41,540 nucleotides of DNA. Source: an uncultured Spirochaetaceae bacterium. Lineage in GTDB: Bacteria; Spirochaetota; Spirochaetia; Treponematales; Treponemataceae. A program made the translations under genes and the position numbers. Below, piece after piece: positions 23,805 to 31,543 of the stretch. The stretch is from NCBI GenBank assembly GCA_902789325.1, contig CADANN010000019.1, positions 1 to 41,540 of the forward strand, read 5' to 3'. Positions within the stretch are counted from its first letter, which is position 1. Every line of letters starts with the position of its first letter. The notes beneath the pieces were generated by a model that was given only the letters and a program-made list of their open reading frames with translations, was not told where the DNA came from and made no database searches.

Positions 23805-24584
23805 CTACTTGCGTACAATAATTACCTGCTCAGATTCAAAATATGTTTCTGAGAAGTCTACGTTCTTTTTGCGTTCTTCGTTTACAGACATACCTGCTGC
23901 AATGAAATCGATTGTGCCAGACTGCAATGCTGGAATCAAGCTGTCAAATGCCATATCAACAACTTCAAGTTTCATACCTGCATCTTTAGCAATTCTCTGC
24001 CCCATTGTGATATCAAAACCAACAATGTTCTTTCCTTCAACATATTCAAATGGTGGGAAAGCAGCATTTGTTCCAAGTTTTACAACAGAGTTTCCTGTCA
24101 AAGCTTCTGCAGCTGGAATCTGGATTTTTCCATCAGCTGGCATAAATGCGTTTACGAGTTTTTCGTAATCACCATTAGCTTTCATATCAGCGATTGTCTT
24201 ATTAATAGAAGAAAGAAGTTTTGCATTATCTTTTTTTACAGCAATTGCATAAGCTTCCTTGTTGTTAGCAAATTCTGGATCGTGAATAATTTTAAGATCT
24301 GCATTACGTTCAACAATTGCCTTTGCAGGAAGTTCATCAAGAACTACTGCATCAATTGCACGATTCTTAAGATCGAGAGCAGCATCCATTCCAGTCTTAA
24401 AAGAAGAAAGCTGAACTCCCTGTACATTATCCTGAACCCAGGCTTCACCAGTTGTACCAGCCTGAACACCAATTTTCTTTCCAGCCAAATCAGCAATAGA
24501 ATTAATCTGAACATTTGATTTAGAGCATCCTGTGAATGCAAGAACAGCTGCAAGTGCAGCGCAAACTACAGTCATTTTTTTCAT
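23805..24584 (-). CDS. Amino acid ABC transporter substrate-binding lipoprotein, circularly permuted
   Basis: A 259-residue SBP_bac_3-type protein. The signal peptide ends in LAFTGC (Cys20, lipobox). The order of its two halves is swapped. Residues ~23-150 (SIADLAGKKIGVQAGTTGE, AIDAVVLDELPA, then YAIAVKKDNAKLLSSINKTI) correspond to what is normally the C-terminal half. After a linker (~151-166), residues ~167-259 (KLGTNAAFPPFEYVEG, then VDMAFDSLIPALQSGTIDFIAAGMSVNEERKKNVDF and a final QVIIVRK) correspond to the normal N-terminal half. The residues that usually hold the amino acid, Arg238 in EERKK and Asp83 in VLDELP, are retained. AGAGGTGA precedes the ATG. It is the first gene of its operon. 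Confidence 0.9.
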   Translation of the reverse strand: MKKMTVVCAALAAVLAFTGCSKSNVQINSIADLAGKKIGVQAGTTGEAWVQDNVQGVQLSSFKTGMDAALDLKNRAIDAVVLDELPAKAIVERNADLKIIHDPEFANNKEAYAIAVKKDNAKLLSSINKTIADMKANGDYEKLVNAFMPADGKIQIPAAEALTGNSVVKLGTNAAFPPFEYVEGKNIVGFDITMGQRIAKDAGMKLEVVDMAFDSLIPALQSGTIDFIAAGMSVNEERKKNVDFSETYFESEQVIIVRK

Positions 24585-24604
24585 AAAATCACCTCTTATG
24601 TATT

Positions 24605-24633
24605 AATATACATTTTTTTGCATATTTATGCAA
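24605..24633 (-). promoter_or_regulatory. Promoter with an arginine-box-like palindrome
   Basis: Minus strand: TTGCAT (24633-24628), a 17-bp spacer and TATATT (24610-24605). The -35 box is half of a perfect palindrome, TTGCAT-ATTT-ATGCAA (24618-24633 on the plus strand). This fits the ArgR/AhrC box core TGMAT-WWWW-ATKCA as I remember it. Repression of this amino acid importer by an ArgR-type protein is a reasonable inference; no argR gene is in the window. Confidence 0.5.
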
Positions 24634-24660
24634 TTCCCGTTCTATTTATAATCATGTATC

Positions 24661-25824
24661 CTATAATGCTGATTTGTAGATAGCAAGAACATCTTTAGGA
24701 TACAATTTTTTCCATCCGTCTATATATCCGTTTGCTCCACACGCTTTTTCAGCCATTGAAACAAAATTTGTATCATCAATATCGATTTCTGATAAAGACC
24801 TTTTTAGATTAAGCTTGTTGTATAAGAAATCTTTTACAAATTCTATTCCCATCTTTGCTGTCAGTATCTTATCTTCTGCAGGTGTAATTCCACAAACATT
24901 TACTGCAAAATCATAAAACTTTTGTACGGTTGAATCATCCAGAACATATTCCATCCAGTGCGGAATCAAAATAGCGAGCCCAAGTCCATGAGTAATGTCA
25001 TAAACTGCACTAAGTTGATGTTCCATAGGATGACAACTCCATGGTGCTTTTTTACAGCCATAAATGTAACCGTTTATTGCCCAGGTAGAAGTCCACATAA
25101 GATTTGCACGGGCATCGTAATTATCTGGCTCTGCCATAGCAACAGGAGCGTATTTTATTACAGTCTTCAACATGCCTTCCATCTGTGTATCGAGCATATA
25201 TAAATCCTGATTTCTATTAAAATATACTTCTATAATATGGCTGAAAATATCAGCACTACCGCAAGCTGTCTGATATGAACTTACTGTATAAGTTAATGTA
25301 GGATCACAAAAAGAGGCTGCTGGAAAAAGCTTATCATCTATTAGAGCTAGTTTTTCCATTGTCTCAGGATTATTTAATACAGCAGTATTATCCATTTCTG
25401 ATCCTGTCGCAGAAATTGTGAGAACACTAAATACAGGCAGAACATTCTGTACTGTTGACTTTTTAGAAATAAAATCCCAGACATCAAAATCTACACAAGC
25501 TCCAGCCGCAATAAATTTTGCCGCATCAATTACAGAACCACCGCCAACTGCAATCACAGCTTCAATACTTTCCTGTTTACAAACAGCTATACCCTTACGA
25601 ACTGAATCTATTTTTGGATTTGGTTCTATTCCAGAAAGTTCATAAATCTGAAGCTTCATCTGTTTTAATTGAGAGCATACAATATCATAAACTCCCGTTT
25701 TTTTGATTGAGCCTCCCCCGTAAACAAGAAGCACTTTCTTTCCATAATCAGAAATTACATTTCCTAAGCTATTAAGCTGACCTTTACCAAAATAAATCTT
25801 TGTTGGAATGCTGTAAGTAAACAT
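24661..25824 (-). CDS. Iron-containing alcohol dehydrogenase (YqhD/BdhA-like)
   Basis: A 387-residue group III alcohol dehydrogenase that would reduce aldehydes or oxidise alcohols with NAD(P)H. The N-terminus FTYSIPTKIYFGKGQL, the dinucleotide loop GGGSVIDAAK (94-103) and the metal ligands D192, H196, H265 and H279 are all present, with spacings equal to YqhD. The ATG at 25824 has AGGAG nine nt upstream; an in-frame TTG at 25833 directly follows that AGGAG and is too close. It is the last of five genes after an amino acid ABC transporter and a cytidylate-kinase-like gene. It may dispose of an aldehyde made from the imported amino acid; that is inference. Confidence 0.92.
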   Translation of the reverse strand: MFTYSIPTKIYFGKGQLNSLGNVISDYGKKVLLVYGGGSIKKTGVYDIVCSQLKQMKLQIYELSGIEPNPKIDSVRKGIAVCKQESIEAVIAVGGGSVIDAAKFIAAGACVDFDVWDFISKKSTVQNVLPVFSVLTISATGSEMDNTAVLNNPETMEKLALIDDKLFPAASFCDPTLTYTVSSYQTACGSADIFSHIIEVYFNRNQDLYMLDTQMEGMLKTVIKYAPVAMAEPDNYDARANLMWTSTWAINGYIYGCKKAPWSCHPMEHQLSAVYDITHGLGLAILIPHWMEYVLDDSTVQKFYDFAVNVCGITPAEDKILTAKMGIEFVKDFLYNKLNLKRSLSEIDIDDTNFVSMAEKACGANGYIDGWKKLYPKDVLAIYKSAL

Positions 25825-25846
25825 CGGGTACAACTCCTGTTATCTG

Positions 25847-26500
25847 TTATTTTTTTTCTGATTCAAGCAAATCCGAAAACTTCATGAACAGAGCCTGCTT
25901 TATCATATCAACACATCCTCTGATTCCAAGCCTAGCTGTATTTAAGGTCATGTCGTAATTAACCGGGTTAGTCCAGTAGTTTCCATTTGTATAATACTGA
26001 TAATAATCTGCACGATACTTGTCAGTTTCTGTAATGGAAATATCTGCAGTCTCGGCAGTTACCCCCATCTGTTTCATAATTCTCGGACGACAGAATGAAC
26101 GAGGTGCTTCTATATAAACGCTCAATACACGAGGATTATCTTTTAACACCCAGTCTGCTGCTTTTCCGACAATTACACAGCTTTCAGTCTTTGAAAGTTC
26201 AAGAATAATCTGTTTGATATAATCATAAAGCTGATCATCGCTTGCAAACGTACGGCGTTCCGGAGTTGCTTCAGTTCGTCTCGGTAACCCACGCAGTAAC
26301 GAAGTTATTCCAGACTGCTTTTGATGAAGCTTTTCATTTACTTCTTCAAATAACTGACGATCAATTCCACTGAGCTGTGAAGCTAGTGTAAGGATTCTGT
26401 TTTCATAACAATGTATTCCTAATTCTTTTGCTACTGTAGATGCAATTTCCTTTCCGCCCGAACCAAAACCACGGGCAATTGTAATAGTATAGTTTTCCAT
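25847..26500 (-). CDS. Cytidylate-kinase-like P-loop protein
   Basis: A 217-residue protein of the Cytidylate_kin2-like family. The N-terminal motif ITIARGFGSGGKEIA has a P-loop at 11-17 ending in GK-Glu rather than GK-Ser/Thr, which is normal for this family. Further family features are LGIHCYENRIL, SCVIVGKAADWVLKD and VSVYIEAPRSF-like segments (here VLSVYIEAPRSFCRPRI). True CMP kinase function is doubtful, because bacteria usually have a separate cmk. It lies 3 nt after the ABC ATPase gene and 22 nt before the alcohol dehydrogenase, so it belongs to the transporter operon. A regulatory or metabolite kinase role is possible, but nothing in the sequence shows the substrate. Confidence 0.85.
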   Translation of the reverse strand: MENYTITIARGFGSGGKEIASTVAKELGIHCYENRILTLASQLSGIDRQLFEEVNEKLHQKQSGITSLLRGLPRRTEATPERRTFASDDQLYDYIKQIILELSKTESCVIVGKAADWVLKDNPRVLSVYIEAPRSFCRPRIMKQMGVTAETADISITETDKYRADYYQYYTNGNYWTNPVNYDMTLNTARLGIRGCVDMIKQALFMKFSDLLESEKK

Positions 26501-26503
26501 ATT

Positions 26504-27262
26504 TTAATCCTCCATATATCTTCTTAAGAATTCTTTCATTCTGGCAGTTTTTGGATTTGTGAAAATAACATCCGGGCTGTCATTTTCTACGATGTATCCC
26601 TGATCCATGAAAATTGTCCTTGTTGAAACATCTTTTGCAAAGGCCATTTCGTGGGTTACAATCATCATAGTAAGACCTTCCTTTGCAAGCTCCTTCATTA
26701 CAGAAAGAACTTCACCTACCATCTCCGGGTCGAGCGCACTTGTAGGTTCATCAAAAAGAAGCATATCAGGCTGCATAGTTAGTGCCCGGGCAATTGCTAC
26801 ACGCTGTTTCTGACCACCCGAAAGCTGAGCTGGATGTGCATTTATATAAGGTGCCATTCCAACCTTTCTTAGATATTTGATTGCAAGAAATTCGGCTTCC
26901 TTTTTTTTCATTTTGAGAACCTTTGTTGTTCCTGCCATACAATTCTGCAAAACTGTCATGTTATTAAAAAGGTTAAAAGACTGAAAAACCATTCCGACCT
27001 TTGTACGGAACTTTGCAAGTTCTTTAGAGTTTGAACCAACTTCTTTTCCATTAAATACAATCTTACCGCTGGTCTTCATTTCAAGCCCATTAATACATCT
27101 GAGCATAGTTGATTTTCCAGAACCAGAAGAACCGATTATACAAACAACTTCCCCTTTGTTTACAACAAAATCCAGATCCTTAAGAACTTCATGTGTACCA
27201 AAATTTTTAACAAGATGCTCTACTCGTAAAATTGGTTCGTTTGTTTTTGTCTCTGTTGTCAT
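26504..27262 (-). CDS. Amino acid ABC transporter, ATP-binding protein (second system)
   Basis: A 252-residue ATPase with Walker [11 protein letters not shown]-loop [12 protein letters not shown], signature [15 protein letters not shown], Walker [15 protein letters not shown] and H-loop [10 protein letters not shown]. It is closely similar in layout to the ATPase at 22338-23060, so the two are paralogues of the polar amino acid family. I chose the ATG at 27262 because AAGGAG lies 6 nt upstream; a GTG at 27289 extends the frame into the permease gene end and is less likely. Ten nt separate it from the permease stop. Confidence 0.94.
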   Translation of the reverse strand: MTTETKTNEPILRVEHLVKNFGTHEVLKDLDFVVNKGEVVCIIGSSGSGKSTMLRCINGLEMKTSGKIVFNGKEVGSNSKELAKFRTKVGMVFQSFNLFNNMTVLQNCMAGTTKVLKMKKKEAEFLAIKYLRKVGMAPYINAHPAQLSGGQKQRVAIARALTMQPDMLLFDEPTSALDPEMVGEVLSVMKELAKEGLTMMIVTHEMAFAKDVSTRTIFMDQGYIVENDSPDVIFTNPKTARMKEFLRRYMED

Positions 27263-27272
27263 ACGCATCTCC

Positions 27273-28025
27273 TTACTCTGCAGATCCACTCATATATTCA
27301 ACAGCCAGCTCATAATCTTTTTGCTGGAACGCTTTCTTTTCTACAAGCTTCAAGATTCTTGTAAAGATTGTGCAGATAATAAAATAGAAAACTGCACAGA
27401 TTATATAAGATTCAAAATATCTGTAATAAATTCCTGCAGCACTTTTTGTTGCAAAATAAAGTTCATAAACTCCAATTACATTTAACACCGATGTCATCTT
27501 CAAGTTTGACAAAAACTGGTTTACCATTTCTGGAACTATATTTCTAAAGGCCTGTGGCAGAATAACTATAAACATAGTTTTTGTATGGCTCATTCCCAAT
27601 GCAAAACCGCCTTCAAGCTGTCCGTTATCGATTGAAATGATTCCACCACGTACAGTTTCTGCCATATATGCACCTGTATTCAACATCAAAACTATTAAAG
27701 AAGCTAAGAATGGTGAAATATCAACATGTGCATTTTTCAAGCCATAGTAAAAAACCATAGCCTGAACCATCATCGGTGTACCTCTAAAAACAGATACGAA
27801 GGCTGAACATAACGGCTTCAAGGCACGGAAGCAGCACTTTCGTATCTGGCTGTCGCCTTTTGCAATTGGTGTTGCCTGAACAAGACCAATTGCAAAACCA
27901 ACAATATAGCCCAGAATAGTACCAATTATTGCAATCTCAAGAGTAAGTACGGTTCCCTTTAAGAAATAAGACCAGTAATTCTTGAAAATAAACCATACCC
28001 AATATAATAATCCCTGACTGCTCAT
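27273..28025 (-). CDS. Amino acid ABC transporter, permease (second system)
   Basis: A 250-residue polar amino acid permease. Hydrophobic segments include [30 protein letters not shown] and [23 protein letters not shown]. The EAA-type loop is [29 protein letters not shown]. An insertion after the first helices ([21 protein letters not shown]) contains a basic, cysteine-bearing stretch not obvious in the other permease. It is the second gene of a five-gene operon, 26 nt after the binding-protein gene. Confidence 0.94.
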   Translation of the reverse strand: MSSQGLLYWVWFIFKNYWSYFLKGTVLTLEIAIIGTILGYIVGFAIGLVQATPIAKGDSQIRKCCFRALKPLCSAFVSVFRGTPMMVQAMVFYYGLKNAHVDISPFLASLIVLMLNTGAYMAETVRGGIISIDNGQLEGGFALGMSHTKTMFIVILPQAFRNIVPEMVNQFLSNLKMTSVLNVIGVYELYFATKSAAGIYYRYFESYIICAVFYFIICTIFTRILKLVEKKAFQQKDYELAVEYMSGSAE

Positions 28026-28051
28026 AATGGCTCCTTATTCCTTATTTTTCT

Positions 28052-28966
28052 TTAGTTACTCAATGGCTGAGTTTCAATTGCAAGCTTCATATACTGATCC
28101 ATCTTTTCCTGATTCCAGCCGATTGCCCTCATGCCCTTCTTAAGGGCTTCAACTGCAACAGTATTTCCTTCAAGTACAGATGGTGTACAAGTATCAGATG
28201 CATTTTCTGGTGTCACAAAATCGTAACCAGGTTCAAGCTGAACAATTGTCACATCAGGGTTTGAAAGACAACCTGAATAAGCTGTTGGCCAGTCCATAAC
28301 ACCACAGTCAACATCATTCATAGCAACCTTCATAATTACTTCTGTACAGGTTTCTGGATACGGAAGAATTACAGGGTCTGGTACCTGATTAATATAAGCA
28401 GGCCAGTTTGTGTTAATCTGTGTTGTAAACTTAAGCCCCTTGAACTGTTCAAGTCTTGTATATTTTTCATAAGGGCTTCCCTTCTTTACTACAATTACAT
28501 TAAATCTGTTGTAATACGGATCAATGTAGTCAAGGAAGGTATCTCGCTCTTCTGAATAAATACTTCCCGATTCAACAAGGTCATAGTCTCCAGCTTTTAA
28601 TCCCAGCCAGATTGCAGACCAGTCATTCTTATGAATCTCTAGCTTCAATCCCATTTCATCTGCCAGCATTTTTGAAAAGATAACGTCAAATCCATATGTA
28701 TAATCTGGAGAACCATAAATAGGTTCCGCTGTCAATTCAGGATGCCCCGGAATTTCCTTTGTAGGCTGTGTCCAGTTGAACGGAGCATAAGCACATTCAA
28801 TACCAACTTTTAATACACCCTTTACCTGCTCTGCAAACTCCTTGTATTCTGGTTTTCCTGTATATACATAATTCGATTCAACTTCCTTTTTTTTGCAGGA
28901 ATTCATCATAAATACCATTCCAACCAGGCTAATTCCCATAACAAGATTTCTAACAGTCTTTCTCAT
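28052..28966 (-). CDS. Amino acid ABC transporter substrate-binding lipoprotein (second system, normal domain order)
   Basis: A 304-residue SBP_bac_3-type lipoprotein with signal peptide and lipobox-like MMNSC (Cys24). Domain order is the ordinary one: lobe 1 starts at VLKVGIECAYAPFNWTQP, then IYSEERDTFLDYIDPY with the ligand Arg, the hinge NVIVVKKG, and lobe 2 from LEQFKGLKFTTQINTN to DCGVMDWPTAYSG. A long insertion (EIPGHPELTAEPIYGSPDYT) lies in the first lobe. The ribosome site AAAGGACGG precedes the ATG. It heads the operon with permease, ATPase, kinase-like protein and alcohol dehydrogenase. The substrate is unknown; an amino acid or a modified amino acid fits the family. Confidence 0.93.
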   Translation of the reverse strand: MRKTVRNLVMGISLVGMVFMMNSCKKKEVESNYVYTGKPEYKEFAEQVKGVLKVGIECAYAPFNWTQPTKEIPGHPELTAEPIYGSPDYTYGFDVIFSKMLADEMGLKLEIHKNDWSAIWLGLKAGDYDLVESGSIYSEERDTFLDYIDPYYNRFNVIVVKKGSPYEKYTRLEQFKGLKFTTQINTNWPAYINQVPDPVILPYPETCTEVIMKVAMNDVDCGVMDWPTAYSGCLSNPDVTIVQLEPGYDFVTPENASDTCTPSVLEGNTVAVEALKKGMRAIGWNQEKMDQYMKLAIETQPLSN

Positions 28967-28992
28967 AATCCACCGTCCTTTCCTAAAAAATT

Positions 28993-29034
28993 AAGGCGTT
29001 AGAAGTTGATTTCTCAAAAATCTTCTAACGCCTT
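28993..29034 (-). terminator. Terminator after the AraC gene, close to the next operon
   Basis: AAGGCGTTAGAAG (28993-29005) and CTTCTAACGCCTT (29022-29034) form a perfect 13-bp stem with a 16-nt loop. AATTTTTT follows on the minus strand. It lies 72 nt after the AraC stop but only 26 nt before the second binding-protein gene, so it may end AraC mRNA, attenuate the downstream operon, or both. Confidence 0.8.
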
Positions 29035-29106
29035 TGTTGTTTTGATAATTCTATTTTAGTAATTTGTTTTATTTATGAATTGTAAAAAATCGCACTGAAT
29101 GTTCTG

Positions 29107-29928
29107 CTACTCTTCTGTAAAAACATGTGAACTGTACGAATTTTGTTTCACATGCTCTATGTATTCAGTTGGAGAAACACCCGTAAACTCCTTAAATGAA
29201 TGTACAAAGTGGCTCTGATCATAGAAATTGAATTTTGTAGACAAATCCAGCAGGGAATCAATTTCCTTTTTATTCATATCATTGATAATCGTATGCATTT
29301 TGACATTTTTACAAAACTGTTTTGCACTACAGCCTAGATATCTGTCAAAAAGAAGATTGATATATCTGGATGAATAACCTGTCTTTTCAATTAGTTCACT
29401 GACTTTCAAAAGCCCGTCTTTTTTTACGATTATATTAACCATCTGATAAAAAAGCTGCTTCTGGCCATTTTGAGTAGTATCCCGCCATTTTCTGTACTCA
29501 TCCATAAAAGTGCACATCCTGTTGGTAAACGTATCCTGAACCGACATTCTGTCCGACAGATTCGTCATCAAAGAAAATTCTTTTAACTCAATTTTCTGTC
29601 CCATAAGATCTTTTACTTCCTGATCAAAGAAAAAGGGATTCGCACCCGGCTGAAAACGAATTCCAAAATACTCGCAATTCTTTTTCAATTCGAGTGTATT
29701 TCTGCAAGCCGCATTACCAATAAAAAAAGAATTCATATCTGAAGGAGTATATTCAAATAAAATGTTAGAGCAGCTATCTTCCAGAAATGGTATTGTTTTA
29801 TTTGAGTTGCATTTGAAACTATAAAAATGAGAAATACCATCATTTGCTATTATTTTCTGATAAAACTTCTCTGTTTCTAAAACAAGGTATGATTGAATTG
29901 TATGAATATGAAGCTGTTCCTCATCCAT
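29107..29928 (-). CDS. AraC-family transcriptional regulator
   Basis: A 273-residue regulator. The N-terminal ~160 residues are a sensing domain resembling the uncharacterised half of many AraC proteins (SYLVLETEKFYQKI, YFGIRFQPGANPFF). The C-terminal ~100 residues hold two HTH motifs: LLKVSELIEKTGYSSRYINLLFDRYLG and LLDLSTKFNFYDQSHFVHSFKEFTGVSPTEYIEHV. I chose the ATG at 29928, with GGGGGA a few nt upstream; a longer frame from 30027 runs through the terminator of the previous operon. It sits between the second amino acid ABC operon and the dehydrogenase operon, all on the same strand, and probably controls one or both in response to the imported compound. Confidence 0.88.
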   Translation of the reverse strand: MDEEQLHIHTIQSYLVLETEKFYQKIIANDGISHFYSFKCNSNKTIPFLEDSCSNILFEYTPSDMNSFFIGNAACRNTLELKKNCEYFGIRFQPGANPFFFDQEVKDLMGQKIELKEFSLMTNLSDRMSVQDTFTNRMCTFMDEYRKWRDTTQNGQKQLFYQMVNIIVKKDGLLKVSELIEKTGYSSRYINLLFDRYLGCSAKQFCKNVKMHTIINDMNKKEIDSLLDLSTKFNFYDQSHFVHSFKEFTGVSPTEYIEHVKQNSYSSHVFTEE

Positions 29929-29950
29929 ATTTTCCCCCGAAAACAAAAAA

Positions 29951-29982
29951 AAAGACGCCGAAATATAGATTTCGACGTCTTT
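29951..29982 (-). terminator. Intrinsic terminator of the dehydrogenase operon
   Basis: Fourteen-base arms 29951-29964 (AAAGACGCCGAAAT) and 29969-29982 (ATTTCGACGTCTTT) pair around a 4-nt loop with one wobble. A T-rich run follows on the minus strand (29950 down to 29941, TTTTTT-G-TTT). It lies 83 nt after the stop of the last dehydrogenase subunit and just upstream of the AraC ribosome site. AraC therefore either depends on readthrough or on a promoter between this hairpin and its start. Confidence 0.8.
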
Positions 29983-30064
29983 ATCTTTCATGAAAAGAAA
30001 AGTAACAAATTCCTGTCTTTTAGTCAATATTACAAATACTTAATTTATTAAAAAATACTTAATT

Positions 30065-31216
30065 TTATAAGGCAGGCTTAAATCTGTTATAACGCAATGT
30101 GCTGATGTCTGCCGGGCAGCTTCCTGTACAGATAAGCTCTGAAATGTTATAAGCCGCACTTGGTCCTATTCCAAATCCATGACCAGAGAAACTGCATTCT
30201 ACATAAAGACCTGGAACTTCATCAACTTTGCTTACTGTACAAACTCCGTCACTGGCCATATCTTCATAACCAGCCCAGGCGCGTACTATTTTTGCATTGC
30301 TCAATTTTGGAAAATAACCGATGATTCCCCGGGTACAGGCACTCACAAAATCCGCAGTTGACGGCGGATAATCGTTATTCTCAAAATCAGGGTTAGCATA
30401 ATCTTCATAACCGTCATGGCCACCGAACACAAAAGAACCGTGCTTTGTCTGATGTCCATAAAAGTCTGCCATAGCAGTTCCAAGCATCTGCTTAAACATC
30501 TTAGGTTGAGCTTCTGTAACAAGACACTGCAAAAGTTTTTTCTTCATAGGAATTGTAATTCCTACAGTATTCAGAATTGCATTACTTTCAAAGCCAGCGG
30601 CAACAACAACATTTTCTGCTTCAAAAATCTGACTTCCATTTTCATCACCTGCTTCTACTCCGCAAACCTTACCACCTTTTACAAGGATTTTTGAAACCTT
30701 TGCGCCGGTAATAAAATCAGCACCAAGCTTTCTTGCGCACTTATAAAATCCAAGAGTTGTAGTCAAAGGATTTGCATGGCCGTCTGTAGGACACCAGGAG
30801 GCACCTATAACTGCATCACTCATATATGGATTGATTTTACGGACTTCAGCCGCATCAATCATTTTTACGTCTACACCACACTTCTGTGCATTAGCCGTAA
30901 GTTTTTCGAGAATCTTAATGTGCTCTTCTGTTTTACCAAGACGTAGGTTTCCTTCCTGAGTATACTCTGTATCCACTCCGAGTTCTTCGCTCAAACCAGG
31001 CCACAGGTTCTTTACACCCCAGACCATAAGCGGAAGTTCTTTTGGATTACGTCCACTCTGGCGCACACCTCCACCGTTTCTTGAAGAGCCTCCGTTTCCT
31101 ATATAATCACTTGCTTCAAGAACAATTACCGCCTTTCCTTTTTTTGCCAGATAATAAGCCGTTGCATTACCAACAATGCCTGCTCCAATTACAATCACAT
31201 CAGCTTTTGTCTTCAT
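30065..31216 (-). CDS. FAD-dependent amine/amino acid oxidoreductase, catalytic subunit (HcnC/OoxB/DAO-like)
   Basis: A 383-residue flavoprotein of the DAO family, which oxidises C-N bonds in amino acids or secondary amines. FAD motif VIVIGAGIVGNATAYYLAKKG (GxGxxG near residue 11), SSRNGGGVRQSGRN after the first ~45 residues, and a C-terminal GLYVECSFSGHGFGIGPSAAYNISELI. In HcnABC, opine oxidases and dye-linked proline dehydrogenases this is the substrate-oxidising subunit. The ATG at 31216 starts 1 nt after the stop of the BFD gene, so translation is coupled; GGAGG lies 9 nt upstream. Substrate unknown: D-amino acid, proline derivative or opine are alternatives. Confidence 0.9.
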   Translation of the reverse strand: MKTKADVIVIGAGIVGNATAYYLAKKGKAVIVLEASDYIGNGGSSRNGGGVRQSGRNPKELPLMVWGVKNLWPGLSEELGVDTEYTQEGNLRLGKTEEHIKILEKLTANAQKCGVDVKMIDAAEVRKINPYMSDAVIGASWCPTDGHANPLTTTLGFYKCARKLGADFITGAKVSKILVKGGKVCGVEAGDENGSQIFEAENVVVAAGFESNAILNTVGITIPMKKKLLQCLVTEAQPKMFKQMLGTAMADFYGHQTKHGSFVFGGHDGYEDYANPDFENNDYPPSTADFVSACTRGIIGYFPKLSNAKIVRAWAGYEDMASDGVCTVSKVDEVPGLYVECSFSGHGFGIGPSAAYNISELICTGSCPADISTLRYNRFKPAL

Positions 31217-31217
31217 T

Positions 31218-31532
31218 TTACAATACCTCCGAAGCAAGTGTTTTCATTTCTGCAGGGCGTATAGGACCGCGACTTGTTGCAGGTGTAATAACGGCAGGAC
31301 TTGCCTTCTGTTCGGCAGCAACAATTCCCTTTACCAGTTTAGAACAGGTCTGCCCCTGACAGAGTCCCATTCCGGCACGAAGATATCGTCTTATTTCCTG
31401 CATAGTAAACATACCATCGTGAACAGCCCGTCTTATTTCGCCTTTTGTAATTTCTTCGCAGCGACAGATAATCATGTCGTCATCAGGACCTGGAATAAAT
31501 TCTCCAATATCTTTAGATCTGTCATTCATCAT
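31218..31532 (-). CDS. BFD-like [2Fe-2S] protein, subunit of the dehydrogenase complex
   Basis: A 104-residue BFD-type iron-sulfur protein. Cysteines C23, C25, C58 and C63 give the pattern CxC...C-x4-C (IICRCEEITKGEIRRAV, then AGMGLCQGQTC). In HcnB- or OoxA-type proteins this domain is usually fused to the FAD/NAD subunit; here it is a separate gene between the two flavoprotein subunits. A Pro/Ala/Thr-rich tail (AEQKASPAVITPATSRGPI) follows. I chose the ATG at 31532, with AGGAGG seven nt upstream; an in-frame GTG at 31538 lies too close to it. It probably passes electrons within the complex. Confidence 0.9.
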   Translation of the reverse strand: MMNDRSKDIGEFIPGPDDDMIICRCEEITKGEIRRAVHDGMFTMQEIRRYLRAGMGLCQGQTCSKLVKGIVAAEQKASPAVITPATSRGPIRPAEMKTLASEVL

Positions 31533-31543
31533 TTGCACGCCTC

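Noticed and set aside
29929..30027. Longer start for the AraC protein
   Set aside because: The extension is translated from a strong terminator hairpin and its T-run; the ATG at 29928 has its own ribosome site.
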